DNA of 55,097 bases, taken from positions 1-55,097 of the forward strand of contig CBDUQP010000006.1 in assembly GCA_965369385.1 (NCBI GenBank), written 5' to 3'. Made by a program: the position numbers and the translations under genes. Below are positions 8,807-18,644 of the stretch, in pieces (position 1 is the stretch's first letter; each line of letters opens with the position of its first letter). This DNA is from CBDUQP01 sp965369385 (GTDB lineage Bacteria > Planctomycetota > Phycisphaerae > SM23-33). The notes under the pieces were generated by a model that was given only the letters and a program-made list of their open reading frames with translations, ran no database searches and was not told the DNA's origin.

Positions 8807-10237
8807 ATGAGCAGCACTGCCGAATACACCAAAGTAGCGCCCGAGATCGTCACCGAGCTCAGAGAGATCATTGGCAAGCAGTATGTGATCTTCGAGGACA
8901 AGGACAAGCTCGAACCGTTCTGTCGCGACGAGATTCCAGACCCATCGTACGCATATATGCCGGAAGTGGTGGTGCGGCCGCGCACGGCTGAGGAAATCGC
9001 CGCGATCATGAAACTGGCGAATCGTGAGCACATTGCCGTGACGCCGCGCGGCGCGGGCAGTGGGCTTTCGGGCGGAGCTGTCCCGGTGCACGGCGGGATC
9101 GTGCTCTATATTGACAGGATGAACGATATCCTGGAGATCGATCAGGATAATATGATGGTGGTGGTTGAGCCCGGCGTGATAACGGCCGACATCAACGACG
9201 CGCTCGAACCATTCGGCCTCGTGTATGCTGGCTACCCCATGAGCCTGCTGACATGCTATATCGGCGGTAACGTGGCCGAGAATGCCGGCGGCGGCAAGGC
9301 CGTGAAGTATGGTGTCACGGGGCGATATGTGTTGGGCTTGGAAACCGTCACGCCTACCGGCGAGATTGTTCAGTTCGGCGGAAAGCTGATGAAGGATGTC
9401 ACCGGGTATAACATGGTGCAGATGATGGTCGGCTCGGAGGGCACGCTGGGGATATTCACGAAGATTGTACTGCGATTGCTACCGTTGCCTCGTTGCAGCG
9501 TGGATCTGCTGGTACTGTTCAAGACGCCCGAAGATGCGGTTTCCGCGGTGCCCAAGATGATGGCCGTCGGCGGAATCATTCCCGCATCGATAGAGTTCAT
9601 GGACCAGGGGTCGGTGCGAGCTGCGTGTGAGTATCTCAACGAGACTATTCCCTACGAACAAGCCGGCGCAATGCTGCTGATAACTGTGGACGGGCAAGAC
9701 GAAGAGCAAGTCCAACGCGAATATGACACTATCGGCGAGCAGTGCTTCGAAGCCGGCGCGATAGAAGTATACGTGGCCGATAACACCACTACATCCGAAC
9801 GCATATGGAACGTGCGACGCAATATCGCCGAGGCGTTCAGCCTGATTTCTCCCCATCAGATCAGCGAAGATCTGGTGGTCCCGCCGGCATCCATTGCCGA
9901 GTTGGTTCGACAGATGCAGGAGATGGGCAAACGCTATGGCGTGCCGGTGCCCTCGTATGGGCATGCGGGCGATGGCAACCTTCACACTCGCATAATCAAG
10001 AATCCCGAGTGGTCGATGGAGCGATGGAAAGAGGAGAGCCCGAAGATCCAGAAGGAGCTTTACGAGATGACGGCATCGCTCGGAGGGATGCTGTCGGGCG
10101 AGCACGGTATCGGCCACAAACGCAAGAAGTTCATGCCGATGTTCGTCTCTGATGTCTATCTGGACATCATTCGCTCGATCAAACGCGCGATGGACCCCAA
10201 CAACGTCCTGAATCCGGGCAAGATTATTGATGTGTAG
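8807..10237 (+). CDS. glcD: FAD-linked 2-hydroxy-acid oxidase, glycolate oxidase GlcD type
   Basis: This 476-residue flavoprotein belongs to the FAD-binding PCMH / FAD-oxidase C family (GlcD, D-lactate dehydrogenase). It oxidises a 2-hydroxy acid such as glycolate or D-lactate. The FAD-binding loop PRGAGSGLSGGAVP is at about residues 80-93. IGGNVAENAGGGKAVKYG and GSEGTLGIFTK are typical of the N-terminal domain, and the C-terminal cap has HAGDGNLHTRI near 386 and GEHGIGHKRK near 432. The ATG at 8807 fits the family start better than an in-frame TTG nine codons upstream. No glcE or glcF partner follows, so the exact substrate and electron acceptor cannot be read from context. Named by subfamily resemblance; lactate dehydrogenase is the main alternative. 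Confidence 0.85.
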   Translation: MSSTAEYTKVAPEIVTELREIIGKQYVIFEDKDKLEPFCRDEIPDPSYAYMPEVVVRPRTAEEIAAIMKLANREHIAVTPRGAGSGLSGGAVPVHGGIVLYIDRMNDILEIDQDNMMVVVEPGVITADINDALEPFGLVYAGYPMSLLTCYIGGNVAENAGGGKAVKYGVTGRYVLGLETVTPTGEIVQFGGKLMKDVTGYNMVQMMVGSEGTLGIFTKIVLRLLPLPRCSVDLLVLFKTPEDAVSAVPKMMAVGGIIPASIEFMDQGSVRAACEYLNETIPYEQAGAMLLITVDGQDEEQVQREYDTIGEQCFEAGAIEVYVADNTTTSERIWNVRRNIAEAFSLISPHQISEDLVVPPASIAELVRQMQEMGKRYGVPVPSYGHAGDGNLHTRIIKNPEWSMERWKEESPKIQKELYEMTASLGGMLSGEHGIGHKRKKFMPMFVSDVYLDIIRSIKRAMDPNNVLNPGKIIDV

Positions 10238-10412
10238 TTGTTCACAGCGGGGAACACCGTCGAAGAGTAAAACAATGGTTTGCATCACGTCTTGTGGCGG
10301 ATATCATGCCACGTGCGGTTGTTCCCACGTGCTGATTCTTGCGATATGTGGCGTGGGGCTTTGTTGTGATATGGTATGAACAATCCAACCTTTTGATGGG
10401 AGATCGGACCAA

Positions 10413-11558
10413 ATGGAACCGAATAAGAAGATCGCATCTCAGCCGTCCTGGGTAATTCGCAACAGGCAGATGGAGCTGGCTGTCACGCAGCTTGGCGGGC
10501 ACATGGCCCCGGTCACGTTCTGCCGCGACACCAAGACTCCCGTTCAACCTTACTACATCAGTCCGTGGCAGGATGAGGGACTCAAGATAGACGATCCCGT
10601 CCTTCGCCCGTTGCGTGGTGATTTCTTCTGCATGCCGTTTGGCGCTAATGCGCAGGCATACAAGGGAATGCAGTTTCCTTGTCACGGCGAGCCCGCCACC
10701 GGGAAATGGCAGTTCGTCGGTAAGAGGAAGACTGCCGGTGTGACTGCACTGTCGCTGGAGATGAATACAAAGATCGCCAAGGGCAAAGTCACCAAGAACA
10801 TATTCCTCGTTGATGGGCAGAACGTTGTCTACTCCCAAAACGTGGTTGAGGGTATCGGCGGCAAGATGCCGCTCGGCCATCATGCGACGCTCGCCTTGCC
10901 CGAAAAGGACGGCGACATGCGAATTGCGACCAGTGCGTTCAAGTTTGGCATGGTTGCCCCCGGCGTCGTTGGCGACCCTGCCGACGGTGCGTATCAGTCA
11001 TTCGATGCCGGCAAGAAATTCCGGGACCTGGCGAAGGTGCCGGTTATCTGGAAGGGGCAGGTTGCCGATTGCACCAGCTTCTCGGCTCGTGAAGGTTTTA
11101 CCGATCTTATGGCGATTTTCAAGAAGCCCGGCGACTCACCTGCCTGGACGACGGCTACTTTCCAGTCGAAGCGTTTCATGTGGTTTTCGCTCAAAGACGC
11201 TGCCGTCCTGCCGGCCACCGCTTTCTGGATTTCGAACAAGGGCAGGCACACTTCTCCGTGGAACGGCAGGAACCGGTGCATCGGTCTGGAAGATGGGTGC
11301 GGGATGTTTGCAAACGGGATCGCCGACTCGGTGAAGAAGAATGTGTTGAATGATGCGGGCATTGCCACTGCCGTCAAGTTGTCGGCGAAGAAACCCACCG
11401 CGATCAACTACATCCAGGGCGTGGTGAAGGTGCCGGCAGGTTTTGACGTGGTTGCCGATGCCGAGTTCGACGCCGATGGTGTTACGTTTGTGTCCCAGTC
11501 CGGTAAGAAGGCCCGCGCCGAGGTAAATGCGGCGTTCCTGGCTGCCGGCGCGCTGTAA
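10413..11558 (+). CDS. Aldose-1-epimerase/mutarotase-like protein
   Basis: This 381-residue soluble protein has no signal peptide. The opening (residues near 20-35, MELAVTQLGGHMAPVTF), a GHHATLAL segment and a late IGLEDGCGMF block look like the beta-sandwich galactose-mutarotase fold used by aldose epimerases and DUF4432-type proteins. I cannot assign a substrate. GGGAG lies about ten bases before the ATG. The DegT aminotransferase follows after 216 bp, so a link to sugar metabolism is plausible but unproven. Confidence 0.55.
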   Translation: MEPNKKIASQPSWVIRNRQMELAVTQLGGHMAPVTFCRDTKTPVQPYYISPWQDEGLKIDDPVLRPLRGDFFCMPFGANAQAYKGMQFPCHGEPATGKWQFVGKRKTAGVTALSLEMNTKIAKGKVTKNIFLVDGQNVVYSQNVVEGIGGKMPLGHHATLALPEKDGDMRIATSAFKFGMVAPGVVGDPADGAYQSFDAGKKFRDLAKVPVIWKGQVADCTSFSAREGFTDLMAIFKKPGDSPAWTTATFQSKRFMWFSLKDAAVLPATAFWISNKGRHTSPWNGRNRCIGLEDGCGMFANGIADSVKKNVLNDAGIATAVKLSAKKPTAINYIQGVVKVPAGFDVVADAEFDADGVTFVSQSGKKARAEVNAAFLAAGAL

Positions 11559-11774
11559 ATGAAGTTCTGCAAAGGGCGATTGAAGGGTTGATCTGTTCGC
11601 CCCGCGTTATTAGTATTCAGAAGCAAAGCCCGGCGGGATTCCGCTCCGGGTCAGGTAATGTCGCACACAGTGCCCGTCACGCAGTGGGCGTACGAGCAAG
11701 TTCTGTGTGGGCAAACTTAATTCGTATGTGCTCCCGGTTGGGGTTCCACCCGGGTATGCACGGGAAGGTTGATT

Positions 11775-12881
11775 ATGAAAGTACCACTGTTAGATCTTAA
11801 GGCTCAGTTTGCAACGTTTCGCGCAGAAGTAATGCCGGAAATCGAAAAGGTTATCGACAGCCAGATGGTCTGCAACGGGCCGGCTGTTCGCGACCTCGAA
11901 GCCGAGATCGCTTTTGCGGCTGGGTGTGCGGAAGGCATAGGAGTTTCAAGCGGTACCGACGCGCTACTCGTGAGCCTGATGGCGATGGAGATTGGCGCGG
12001 GCGACGAGGTTATCACCACGCCGTTCACCTTCTTTGCTACGGCAGGCAGCATTTGGCGCACCGGCGCGCGGCCGGTGTTTGTGGATATCGAGCCGGACAC
12101 GTTCAACATCGATGTGACGAAAATCGAAGCGGCCATCACCGACAAGACCAAGGCGATCATGCCTGTTCACCTGTACGGCCAGGTTGCCGACATGGACCCG
12201 ATCATGGATATTGCCGCCCGGCATAATCTTTACGTGATCGAGGATGGCGCCCAGAGTATCGGCGCGACTTACAAGGGACGTCCGGCATGTTCTATCGGCA
12301 CTGTCGGTTGCCTGAGCTTCTACCCGACGAAGAACCTCGGTGCGATGGGTGATGCGGGAATGGTTTTGACGAACGAGTCCGAGCTGGCCGACAAGATTCG
12401 CATGTTCCGCAATCATGGCCAGGGAAGCACGTATATGCACAAGTGGGTCGGCGGTAACTTCCGCATGGATTCGTTCTGTGCGATCGGGCTGACGGTGAAG
12501 CATCGTCATCTCGCCGGCTGGTCTGCGGGGCGCAGGCGTAATGCGGATATCTACAATGCCCAGTTCGCCTCGTGTGATGCGGTCACCACGCCGGTGATTC
12601 GCGAATATAACGAGTCGGTATATAACCAGTACATCATTCGCGCGGCCAATCGCGATGCGGTCCGGGCGCATCTTACCGAAAATGAGGTCGGATGCGGCGT
12701 CTACTATCCGCTGGGTCTGCATATGCAGGAATGCTTCGCCGAACTCGGCCACAAGGAAGGCGACTTCCCCGTCACCGAACAGGCGTGCAAGGAAGTGCTC
12801 GCACTGCCGATCTTCTCCGAGCTGACCGAAGAGCAGATCATCTTCACAGCCGACAAGGTGAAGGAAGTGGCCGGCTGCTGA
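11775..12881 (+). CDS. DegT/DnrJ/EryC1 family PLP-dependent sugar aminotransferase
   Basis: This 368-residue enzyme transfers an amino group to a nucleotide-linked keto-sugar, as in synthesis of lipopolysaccharide or glycan amino sugars. The family hallmarks are all present: VPLLDLKAQF at the N-terminus, SSGTDALL phosphate-binding loop, HLYGQVADMD, VIEDGAQSIGA with the cofactor-binding aspartate, and SFYPTKNLGA carrying the Schiff-base lysine (K186). The ATG at 11775 has GGAAGG at suitable spacing; an in-frame TTG two codons earlier is less likely. The leader holds GC-rich inverted arms (CCCGG near 11733, CCGGG near 11750) close to the ribosome-binding site, which may modulate translation. 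Substrate cannot be named. Confidence 0.9.
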   Translation: MKVPLLDLKAQFATFRAEVMPEIEKVIDSQMVCNGPAVRDLEAEIAFAAGCAEGIGVSSGTDALLVSLMAMEIGAGDEVITTPFTFFATAGSIWRTGARPVFVDIEPDTFNIDVTKIEAAITDKTKAIMPVHLYGQVADMDPIMDIAARHNLYVIEDGAQSIGATYKGRPACSIGTVGCLSFYPTKNLGAMGDAGMVLTNESELADKIRMFRNHGQGSTYMHKWVGGNFRMDSFCAIGLTVKHRHLAGWSAGRRRNADIYNAQFASCDAVTTPVIREYNESVYNQYIIRAANRDAVRAHLTENEVGCGVYYPLGLHMQECFAELGHKEGDFPVTEQACKEVLALPIFSELTEEQIIFTADKVKEVAGC

Positions 12882-13070
12882 TAAGCTGCGATCAAAAAGC
12901 AAATAAGAACAAAATCGGGCTCCTCAGCAGAATTCGTGGGTTAGTTTTGGTTCTGGTAGATGTCCAAGTTGGTGATATAGCGAGACAATAGGTTGAAAAC
13001 AACACGTATTGTCACGCCGACAAAGAATTACGCCGGACAGACCGCCGCTTTCAATAATCGGTGCGATGCA
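12882..13070. other. Intergenic stretch before the first 111-bp element
   Basis: AT-richer than the flanking genes. I see no terminator, promoter or gene that can be supported here. Confidence 0.4.
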
Positions 13071-13181
13071 CTAGTACTCTGTCCCACGAATAATGACCGA
13101 TGGCAACCTGCCAGTAGTAACTGGCAGGCAAGAACCTATGAAGACTTAACACCCATCAGTTTCGCCGGTACAAAGAACTAG
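13071..13181. repeat. 111-bp palindromic element, copy 1
   Basis: The ends are imperfect inverted repeats: CTAGTACTCTGTCCC on the left and the complement of CTAGTTCTTTGTACC on the right. The centre contains a perfect 9-bp hairpin (CCTGCCAGT, loop AGTA, ACTGGCAGG). A second copy lies at 19617-19727 in the opposite orientation, differing at about seven positions by eye. Short length, terminal repeats and absence of coding capacity fit a MITE-like non-autonomous element. It ends five bases before the earliest start codon of the next gene. Confidence 0.8.
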
Positions 13182-13185
13182 ACTC

Positions 13186-14490
13186 TTGCCAGAGTTAGAG
13201 TTGACCGTTGATTGGGAGATGGTATTGCGTTTTCTTGAAGATAAACTTCGCCCTGCCGACATTGTCGATGGCAGCAGCAGCACGCGTGACGCTGCCGTTG
13301 CTCTGCTGATCTTGGGTTTGATGATGATTCTCCTGCCCGGTTGGACGGGCAAAGTGTCTCCAGAAGGGACACCAGTTGGCAGCGATGGCACGCTGTGGTC
13401 AGGGCTTGGGGACATGGTGTGGCGACTCACGCGTCAGATGGCGTCGCACACGATGCTGATGTCGATGGCGTTCATGCTTTGCCTTCGCCGCGGAGTGATT
13501 GATCTCAGCGTATGGGCTGTGGCGGCCTTGGGGGGCATTGTTTGCGTGGGTGCGGCAAATGCGGGCGTGCCTCTTGTGCCTGCCGGGGTAATTGGCGTGT
13601 TGACGGGTGCAGGCGTGGGGGCGTTGAGTGGATTTATAGTTCTGCGGACCAGAATACCTGGAGTGGTTGTCACCTTGGTGGTTGGCGTTGGTCTGGTGGT
13701 GGTGCTCAGCCAGGCAATAGGGGGGCGAGTAGTATTGATGACCATTTCCGGCGGGCAGTTCCCCAATATCGAGAATCCGATGTATGTGGAAGTGCCCGCG
13801 ATCGTATTTGCGATGGTGTGCTACGTGCTTACGATGTTGGTGATGATGCACTGTCGGGGTCTGTTGGGCGATAACGAGCCCACCAGAAACAAGCGTGGGA
13901 TGTTTTTCACCTTGTGTGCCTCGGGCGCATTGGCTGCTGCGGCAGGGGTGCAGTGGTCCTGGATTCACTTTTCTGCGCCGGTTCCTACGCGAGTGGTTGA
14001 CGACCTTACCGTTCCGGCTGCTGCGATTCTTGCCGGTGGTTGCCTGCTTGCCGGTCCGAAGCGTACCCTGCTGGCGGGTGTGTGGTTGCCGGTGGCGGTG
14101 GCGGTGACTGCGGCATGGCGTCAGAGCGTCCTGTTTCCGCAAATGTCATTCGAATTCGGTTACGCGCCGCAGGTGGCGATGTTGCTTTCAATGGTGGCGG
14201 TGAGTTACTGGTCCGTTTCGCTTTCGACAAAATTCAGCAGGTGGCGGAAGGTGTCGCACTTGGTATCGGGGATGGCTATAATCGGGATTATCGTTTTCGG
14301 AATATCCGGACAGATGGGCAGCAGGGTCTCGCGACAGGGGGCGCAGTGGCTTGGTCTGGCATTGTGGATTTTCGGATCAGGCGGCGTTATCATACGTCAT
14401 TGCGCCCTGCGGGCTGCGCGTTTGACGCACGATACCCACGCGGGCGAGGGGAACAGTGATGAAGCCAGTCAGGCGGAAACGGCCGACTGA
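13186..14490 (+). CDS. ABC transporter permease, RbsC/LivH (BPD_transp_2) type
   Basis: This polytopic membrane protein of up to 434 residues has about ten hydrophobic segments. The central block (CLRRGVIDLSVWAVAALGG, then GVGALSGFIVLRTRIPGVVV) matches the conserved core of sugar and branched-chain amino-acid ABC permeases (IDLSVG...NGxLVxRxxIPxxIxTL). No ATPase or binding protein is nearby, so it is an orphan. The start is unclear. TTG at 13186, TTG at 13201 and ATG at 13219 are all in frame, none has a well-placed strong Shine-Dalgarno, and the 111-bp element sits immediately upstream. The original promoter or N-terminus may have been displaced. Confidence 0.75.
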   Translation: MPELELTVDWEMVLRFLEDKLRPADIVDGSSSTRDAAVALLILGLMMILLPGWTGKVSPEGTPVGSDGTLWSGLGDMVWRLTRQMASHTMLMSMAFMLCLRRGVIDLSVWAVAALGGIVCVGAANAGVPLVPAGVIGVLTGAGVGALSGFIVLRTRIPGVVVTLVVGVGLVVVLSQAIGGRVVLMTISGGQFPNIENPMYVEVPAIVFAMVCYVLTMLVMMHCRGLLGDNEPTRNKRGMFFTLCASGALAAAAGVQWSWIHFSAPVPTRVVDDLTVPAAAILAGGCLLAGPKRTLLAGVWLPVAVAVTAAWRQSVLFPQMSFEFGYAPQVAMLLSMVAVSYWSVSLSTKFSRWRKVSHLVSGMAIIGIIVFGISGQMGSRVSRQGAQWLGLALWIFGSGGVIIRHCALRAARLTHDTHAGEGNSDEASQAETAD

Positions 14491-14519
14491 TCTCGTTGCT
14501 TATCGTCTGCCAGAGCGGT

Positions 14520-17468
14520 TCACTTCGCGGATGCAGCCGCCAGCAGGACCATATTTCGCATCAGCTCATAGGACGATTTGGGTGAGTATCCGTCAACGGT
14601 AAACGCCGAATTTCCAACCAGTCCGGCAGTAAGGTCTTCGGCGGAGAAGAACACTGCGGGGCGTCCCTTAATGGTAATCGCCTTCAGGTTGGGGTGGTCG
14701 GTGCGAAGCTTGGCGTATGTTTGCTTGCGGTATTGCACGGACCTTATCCGCATGTCGGGCAGGTGGAACAGGTCGGACCGCAACGAGAGCTGGCGCAACT
14801 TCTGGCGGCGTTTTGGGAACATGTCGGCAAGGATATCCTCAGCCGATTCGGCGAAGTCGATATCTCCGGCGGCAGCGTCTATTATCAGGGTTCCGCCTCC
14901 GGTTATGAATTTCTTCAATACTTTGCGTTCCTTATCGGATAAATCGAATTCGCCGACGCCGCTCATTACCGCGGTCTTCGTTCCAGATTTTGGCAGGTCG
15001 CTGAGGGGAATCGGCTGAGACACTTTCAGATCCGTACCGGTGCGTTCTCGCATGAGGATCGCAAACCTTTTCCATGCAAGAGGCTCGGGGTCGTAGTTGC
15101 CGGTGAACTTGAGGCGAGCTATGTTGACGGTGCGTTCGATTCTCGCATCGGACGCGATGGGCCAGTGACTGACCCCTCGTTTGCGGAGCGAGCTGAGTGA
15201 TCCGGTGGCATAGGTTACTACGTTCAGTCCTGTCTGGAAGTACCTGAGTGTGCTCTTGTTTACGACACCGGCTTGCCATTTTGCGGGCAGATCGCCGTCG
15301 CAGTGGATGGCGAGCGGGCGAACTCCGTTTGAGAGGATCCAGATTTTCGTCTGGTTGCCGAGCTTGAAGTATACCTTGTCGGAGTAGATCGGATGTGATG
15401 CGTCGGCGATAGTGAGCTTGTAGTGCGGGAAGAGTTTCTTGTAGACCTGTCGCATTTTGCCGGAAAAGCTTTTGTTGTTGAATTCGCCGACAGACCAGAT
15501 CATTCCGCCTTGTTTTACATAGGTGCGGAGTTTTTTCAGGTCCGCGTCGGAGAAGTTGGGTGCCTCGTCGCCGGCGATGTAGAGGATCGGCGCGTCGTGC
15601 CAGTCCGCAAGCGGGCTTGTTCGCAGCTTGATGATTTGCCAGTTCATCGGGCTTTCGAACGTCTTTCCGATCCATCGGGTGAGCATTGCCATATCGCGAG
15701 GGCGGTTGTTCCAGTCGCCCGTATACTGGAGTTTGTTTATGAGTACCGGGTGCTGCCCTCGCACGAGAAAGAGGATCGCGAATGCCGTGTTAATGTGATT
15801 TCCCCATGCCCCGTTGGCCTGTTGGGTCTGCAGCAGCCTGGTCGCGCCGATTTTGTACCAGTCATTAGCGCCGAAGTGCTTCTGTCCCGAAGCCAGTCCC
15901 ACGCGTTCTATCGAATAGAGATAGTAATACAGGTCCGACAGTCCCATGAGTTTTGTGTGGTCGGCGATTTCCTGCTTTGTCGTGGGGACGGCCATGGTGG
16001 CCTGGAAGTTATTATTCAGCCACTTCATCCCTCTATTCATTCGGTTGACTATTGCAGGGAGCTTGGTGATCTTTTTCTTGGCGAATTTGCCGGCGTAGAG
16101 ATTATCCAGCACGATGAAAAGCGTCGCCACGCCTGATGCGCTCATGGCTGCGGTGCTCCTGCCGCCATGATATCCCCACCCTCCGTCCTTCTGCTGGTAC
16201 TTGATCCAGTGATCGCGCACGGCCTTCCAGTACTTATTGGGTACTTTCAGATCATTTCGCACTGCCGACCAGACACCCAGCACCGCCAGTTGGCTGTTTG
16301 AATTGCACCATCCGCTACCGTAGGCGGGCACGTCATAGTAGTAATGTCCTTCCACGTGATTCTTGAGCAGAATTGCTGCGTCGCGCTTCAGGTCGCTCTT
16401 GTAGGCATCAAGGGTGTCGCTATTGGCCAGGTGCCAGGCGTTGCAGTTCATTGCCAGCGTGTAGGTGGCGCGGTAAGGGTATTTGCGGATCTGTGATTTG
16501 CTTTCGGCCGGGTCATGAACCTTCACGCTCAGTCCCGCATACTTGACTTTGTCGTGAGATACTTTATGTAGTTCTCTTCTAAGCTTATTGAGTTTCTTGC
16601 GTTGTTTTCGCAGATCGAAGTCTTTGCGGAATGTATCACGGCGTTCTTTCAGGGCGTCCTTGTCGGCGATATTGGCGCCTTTCCAGTTGCGTCTGGCTTC
16701 GTGCCAGTTCAGCATTTTGAGTTTAATGTCGAGTTTTCGATATTCCGGCGACTCGTCATAGTGTTTCTTATCACGCAGTTTCGCCAGTTTCCCCTGCAGC
16801 TTCTTCCTCTCGTCGCGGATGTCCTGGCGAATCTTGATCAGGGACATCTTATTGTCGATGGCTTCCCACTCAATGGTTTCGGGGTGCTTCTTGGCGAGTC
16901 TGCTTATCTTGGTGTTTACCTTGGCGATGGATTTGTTCACTGCGGCTATCTGTTTGCGGATATTTGCTTCCTGTTTGCGATAGGCGTTGATCTGTTTCTG
17001 TTTCTTTGTCTTGGCGGCGCCCGACAGGTGGCCAAGTTCGCCCTGGGCGGCAGCTATGCTGCGGAGCAGCCCGATGTTCGATTCATGTCCATAAAGTCCG
17101 TAATTCAGCCGCGCTATCTTGCTGGCCTGGCGTTCCCGGGTGATATACCCGCGATACGCTGCATTTGTTCGCAGCCACATGAGGGCGCGAGCCATTCGCT
17201 CTTCTTGTGGGTTCACATCGCTGGCAAGGAGTGAATATGAAGCCAGGGCTGTGGGGCCTGCCACAAAGCCTCTGGCTACGCCAGCCCATGAGCCATCGGG
17301 GCGTTGTTGCGACCAGAGATAGTCCTGGGCGCGACTGATGGCTTGTTCTACGGCTTTGTCGGAGAATTGGACCTGGGCATCTGCGTTCGGTGCAGCCAGG
17401 ATGAAGGCGATAAAGACCAATACCAGCGCTGGCCAGGTCCCGGTGTGTTTGCTGCGGATTGTGGGCAT
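14520..17468 (-). CDS. Secreted toroid (QW-motif) protein with coiled coil and two DUF4159-like domains
   Basis: This 982-residue exported protein has a signal peptide at residues 1-31 (LVFIAFILAAPNADA). An alpha/alpha-toroid, prenyltransferase/squalene-cyclase-like region carries three QW-type motifs (QQRPDGSW near 54, QQKDGGW near 435, QQANGAW near 550). It is interrupted by a long lysine- and arginine-rich coiled coil at about 150-310. Two DUF4159-like alpha/beta domains follow; both have a leucine-rich helix then a GG(M/T)(I/L)I(W/D) strand, and the first includes ASHPIYS. The enzymatic aspartate motif of true cyclases is not evident, so the role is unknown. GGAG and AGG precede the ATG. 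It lies 62 bp downstream of prfB on the same strand and may be co-transcribed. Confidence 0.75.
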   Translation of the reverse strand: MPTIRSKHTGTWPALVLVFIAFILAAPNADAQVQFSDKAVEQAISRAQDYLWSQQRPDGSWAGVARGFVAGPTALASYSLLASDVNPQEERMARALMWLRTNAAYRGYITRERQASKIARLNYGLYGHESNIGLLRSIAAAQGELGHLSGAAKTKKQKQINAYRKQEANIRKQIAAVNKSIAKVNTKISRLAKKHPETIEWEAIDNKMSLIKIRQDIRDERKKLQGKLAKLRDKKHYDESPEYRKLDIKLKMLNWHEARRNWKGANIADKDALKERRDTFRKDFDLRKQRKKLNKLRRELHKVSHDKVKYAGLSVKVHDPAESKSQIRKYPYRATYTLAMNCNAWHLANSDTLDAYKSDLKRDAAILLKNHVEGHYYYDVPAYGSGWCNSNSQLAVLGVWSAVRNDLKVPNKYWKAVRDHWIKYQQKDGGWGYHGGRSTAAMSASGVATLFIVLDNLYAGKFAKKKITKLPAIVNRMNRGMKWLNNNFQATMAVPTTKQEIADHTKLMGLSDLYYYLYSIERVGLASGQKHFGANDWYKIGATRLLQTQQANGAWGNHINTAFAILFLVRGQHPVLINKLQYTGDWNNRPRDMAMLTRWIGKTFESPMNWQIIKLRTSPLADWHDAPILYIAGDEAPNFSDADLKKLRTYVKQGGMIWSVGEFNNKSFSGKMRQVYKKLFPHYKLTIADASHPIYSDKVYFKLGNQTKIWILSNGVRPLAIHCDGDLPAKWQAGVVNKSTLRYFQTGLNVVTYATGSLSSLRKRGVSHWPIASDARIERTVNIARLKFTGNYDPEPLAWKRFAILMRERTGTDLKVSQPIPLSDLPKSGTKTAVMSGVGEFDLSDKERKVLKKFITGGGTLIIDAAAGDIDFAESAEDILADMFPKRRQKLRQLSLRSDLFHLPDMRIRSVQYRKQTYAKLRTDHPNLKAITIKGRPAVFFSAEDLTAGLVGNSAFTVDGYSPKSSYELMRNMVLLAAASAK

Positions 17469-17530
17469 GTGCCTTTCTCCATCGTGTGTTTTAGTCCGGC
17501 GATGTGAAGCTTTCGCCGGCTCTACATTGA

Positions 17531-18644
17531 CTATTTCTTGATGCTGGCGCGATGCCTCAGGTACGCGTCGATAAACTCCTGCAGGTCGCCGTCCAGCACT
17601 TTGTCGGTGTGCGGGCTCTTGAGTTCCGATCTCTCATCCCTCACCAACTGATACGGATATAATACGTAAGAACGAATCTGGTTTCCGAAGGCTATTTCGC
17701 CTTTGTCGCCGTAGAGTTTTGCCAGGTCTGCATCCCGCTTCGTCATTTCGAGCTGGTAGATTTTTGCAGCAAGCATTTTGCGGGCTTCGGCGCGGTTCTT
17801 GTGCTGGGATCTCTGGTTCTGGCACTGGACGACGGCGCCGGAGGGTGCATGGGTCAGGCGGACGGCGCTGTCGGTCTTGTTCACATGCTGGCCGCCCGCG
17901 CCGCTCGCGCGGTATGTGTCTTCGCGAACATCCTTGTCGAAATCGATATCGATATCAATGTCAGCCAGTTCCGGTAGGACATTGACCGATGCGAAGCTGG
18001 TATGCCTGCGGTTTTGGGAATCGTAAGGGCTTATGCGGACAAGGCGATGGACCCCACGCTCACAGGACAGATAACCGTATGCACAAGTGCCTTTTACGTG
18101 CAATGTTATCGAGCGAATGCCAGCTTCTTCGCCGTCTGTGCGATCTACTTCCTCGTACTTGTATCCGGAGCGTTCGAAGTATCGAACGTACATTCGCATA
18201 AGCATGTCGGCCCAGTCGCAACTTTCTGTCCCGCCTGCGCCTGCATGGATGCTGAAGTAGCACGCGCCGCTATCATGCGGTCCGCTTAGCAGCGTTCGCA
18301 GTTCGACGCGGTCAAGTTCCACGATGAGTCTACCTGCTTCTTCGGCAGCTTCCAGCAGATCGTCGCCGCTGTCGGCTTCGACGGCCAGTTCGTGCAGAAT
18401 CTGCAGATCTTCGACCTTGGCCAGCAGATCGGTCACTGGTTGGGCTACTGCTTTGAGTGCCTTCAGTTGGCCGATGGTTTCCTGGGCGGATTCCTGATTG
18501 TTCCAGAAGCCAGGGGCGGCCATCTGGGTTTCGATCTCGGTCATCTGTTCATGAAGTGCGGGTACGTCAAAGAGAGTCCCGGATAGCGATTATCCGGGCG
18601 CTGAGGGTTTGAATCGTATTGGCAAGATTCTCTATTTCGGTCAT
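17531..18644 (-). CDS. prfB: Peptide chain release factor 2 with programmed +1 frameshift
   Basis: RF2 recognises UAA and UGA and triggers peptidyl-tRNA hydrolysis. The gene is in two frames. An ATG at 18644, with AGGAG eight bases upstream, encodes 25 residues ending SL. The ribosome then meets CTT-TGA-C (TGA at 18569-18567). Skipping the T gives GAC and continues for 345 codons to the stop at 17531, for 370 residues in all. This is the classic autoregulatory frameshift: low RF2 favours the shift. The GGQ catalytic loop (ASGAGGQHVNKT) is intact. The codon-recognition tripeptide, SPF in E. coli RF2, reads SPY here (RISPYDSQNRRHTS). The upstream neighbour on the same strand is a membrane protein. 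Confidence 0.95.
18566..18572 (-). promoter_or_regulatory. prfB: prfB +1 frameshift site
   Basis: CTTTGAC on the minus strand is the conserved slippery Leu codon plus in-frame UGA and C. A short GGGA stretch a few bases upstream may act as the weak internal Shine-Dalgarno that stimulates shifting in other bacteria. Confidence 0.9.

Noticed and set aside
18566..18572. In-frame TGA in prfB as sequencing error or pseudogene
   Set aside because: The exact recoding context CTTTGAC and intact downstream protein match the known RF2 autoregulatory frameshift.
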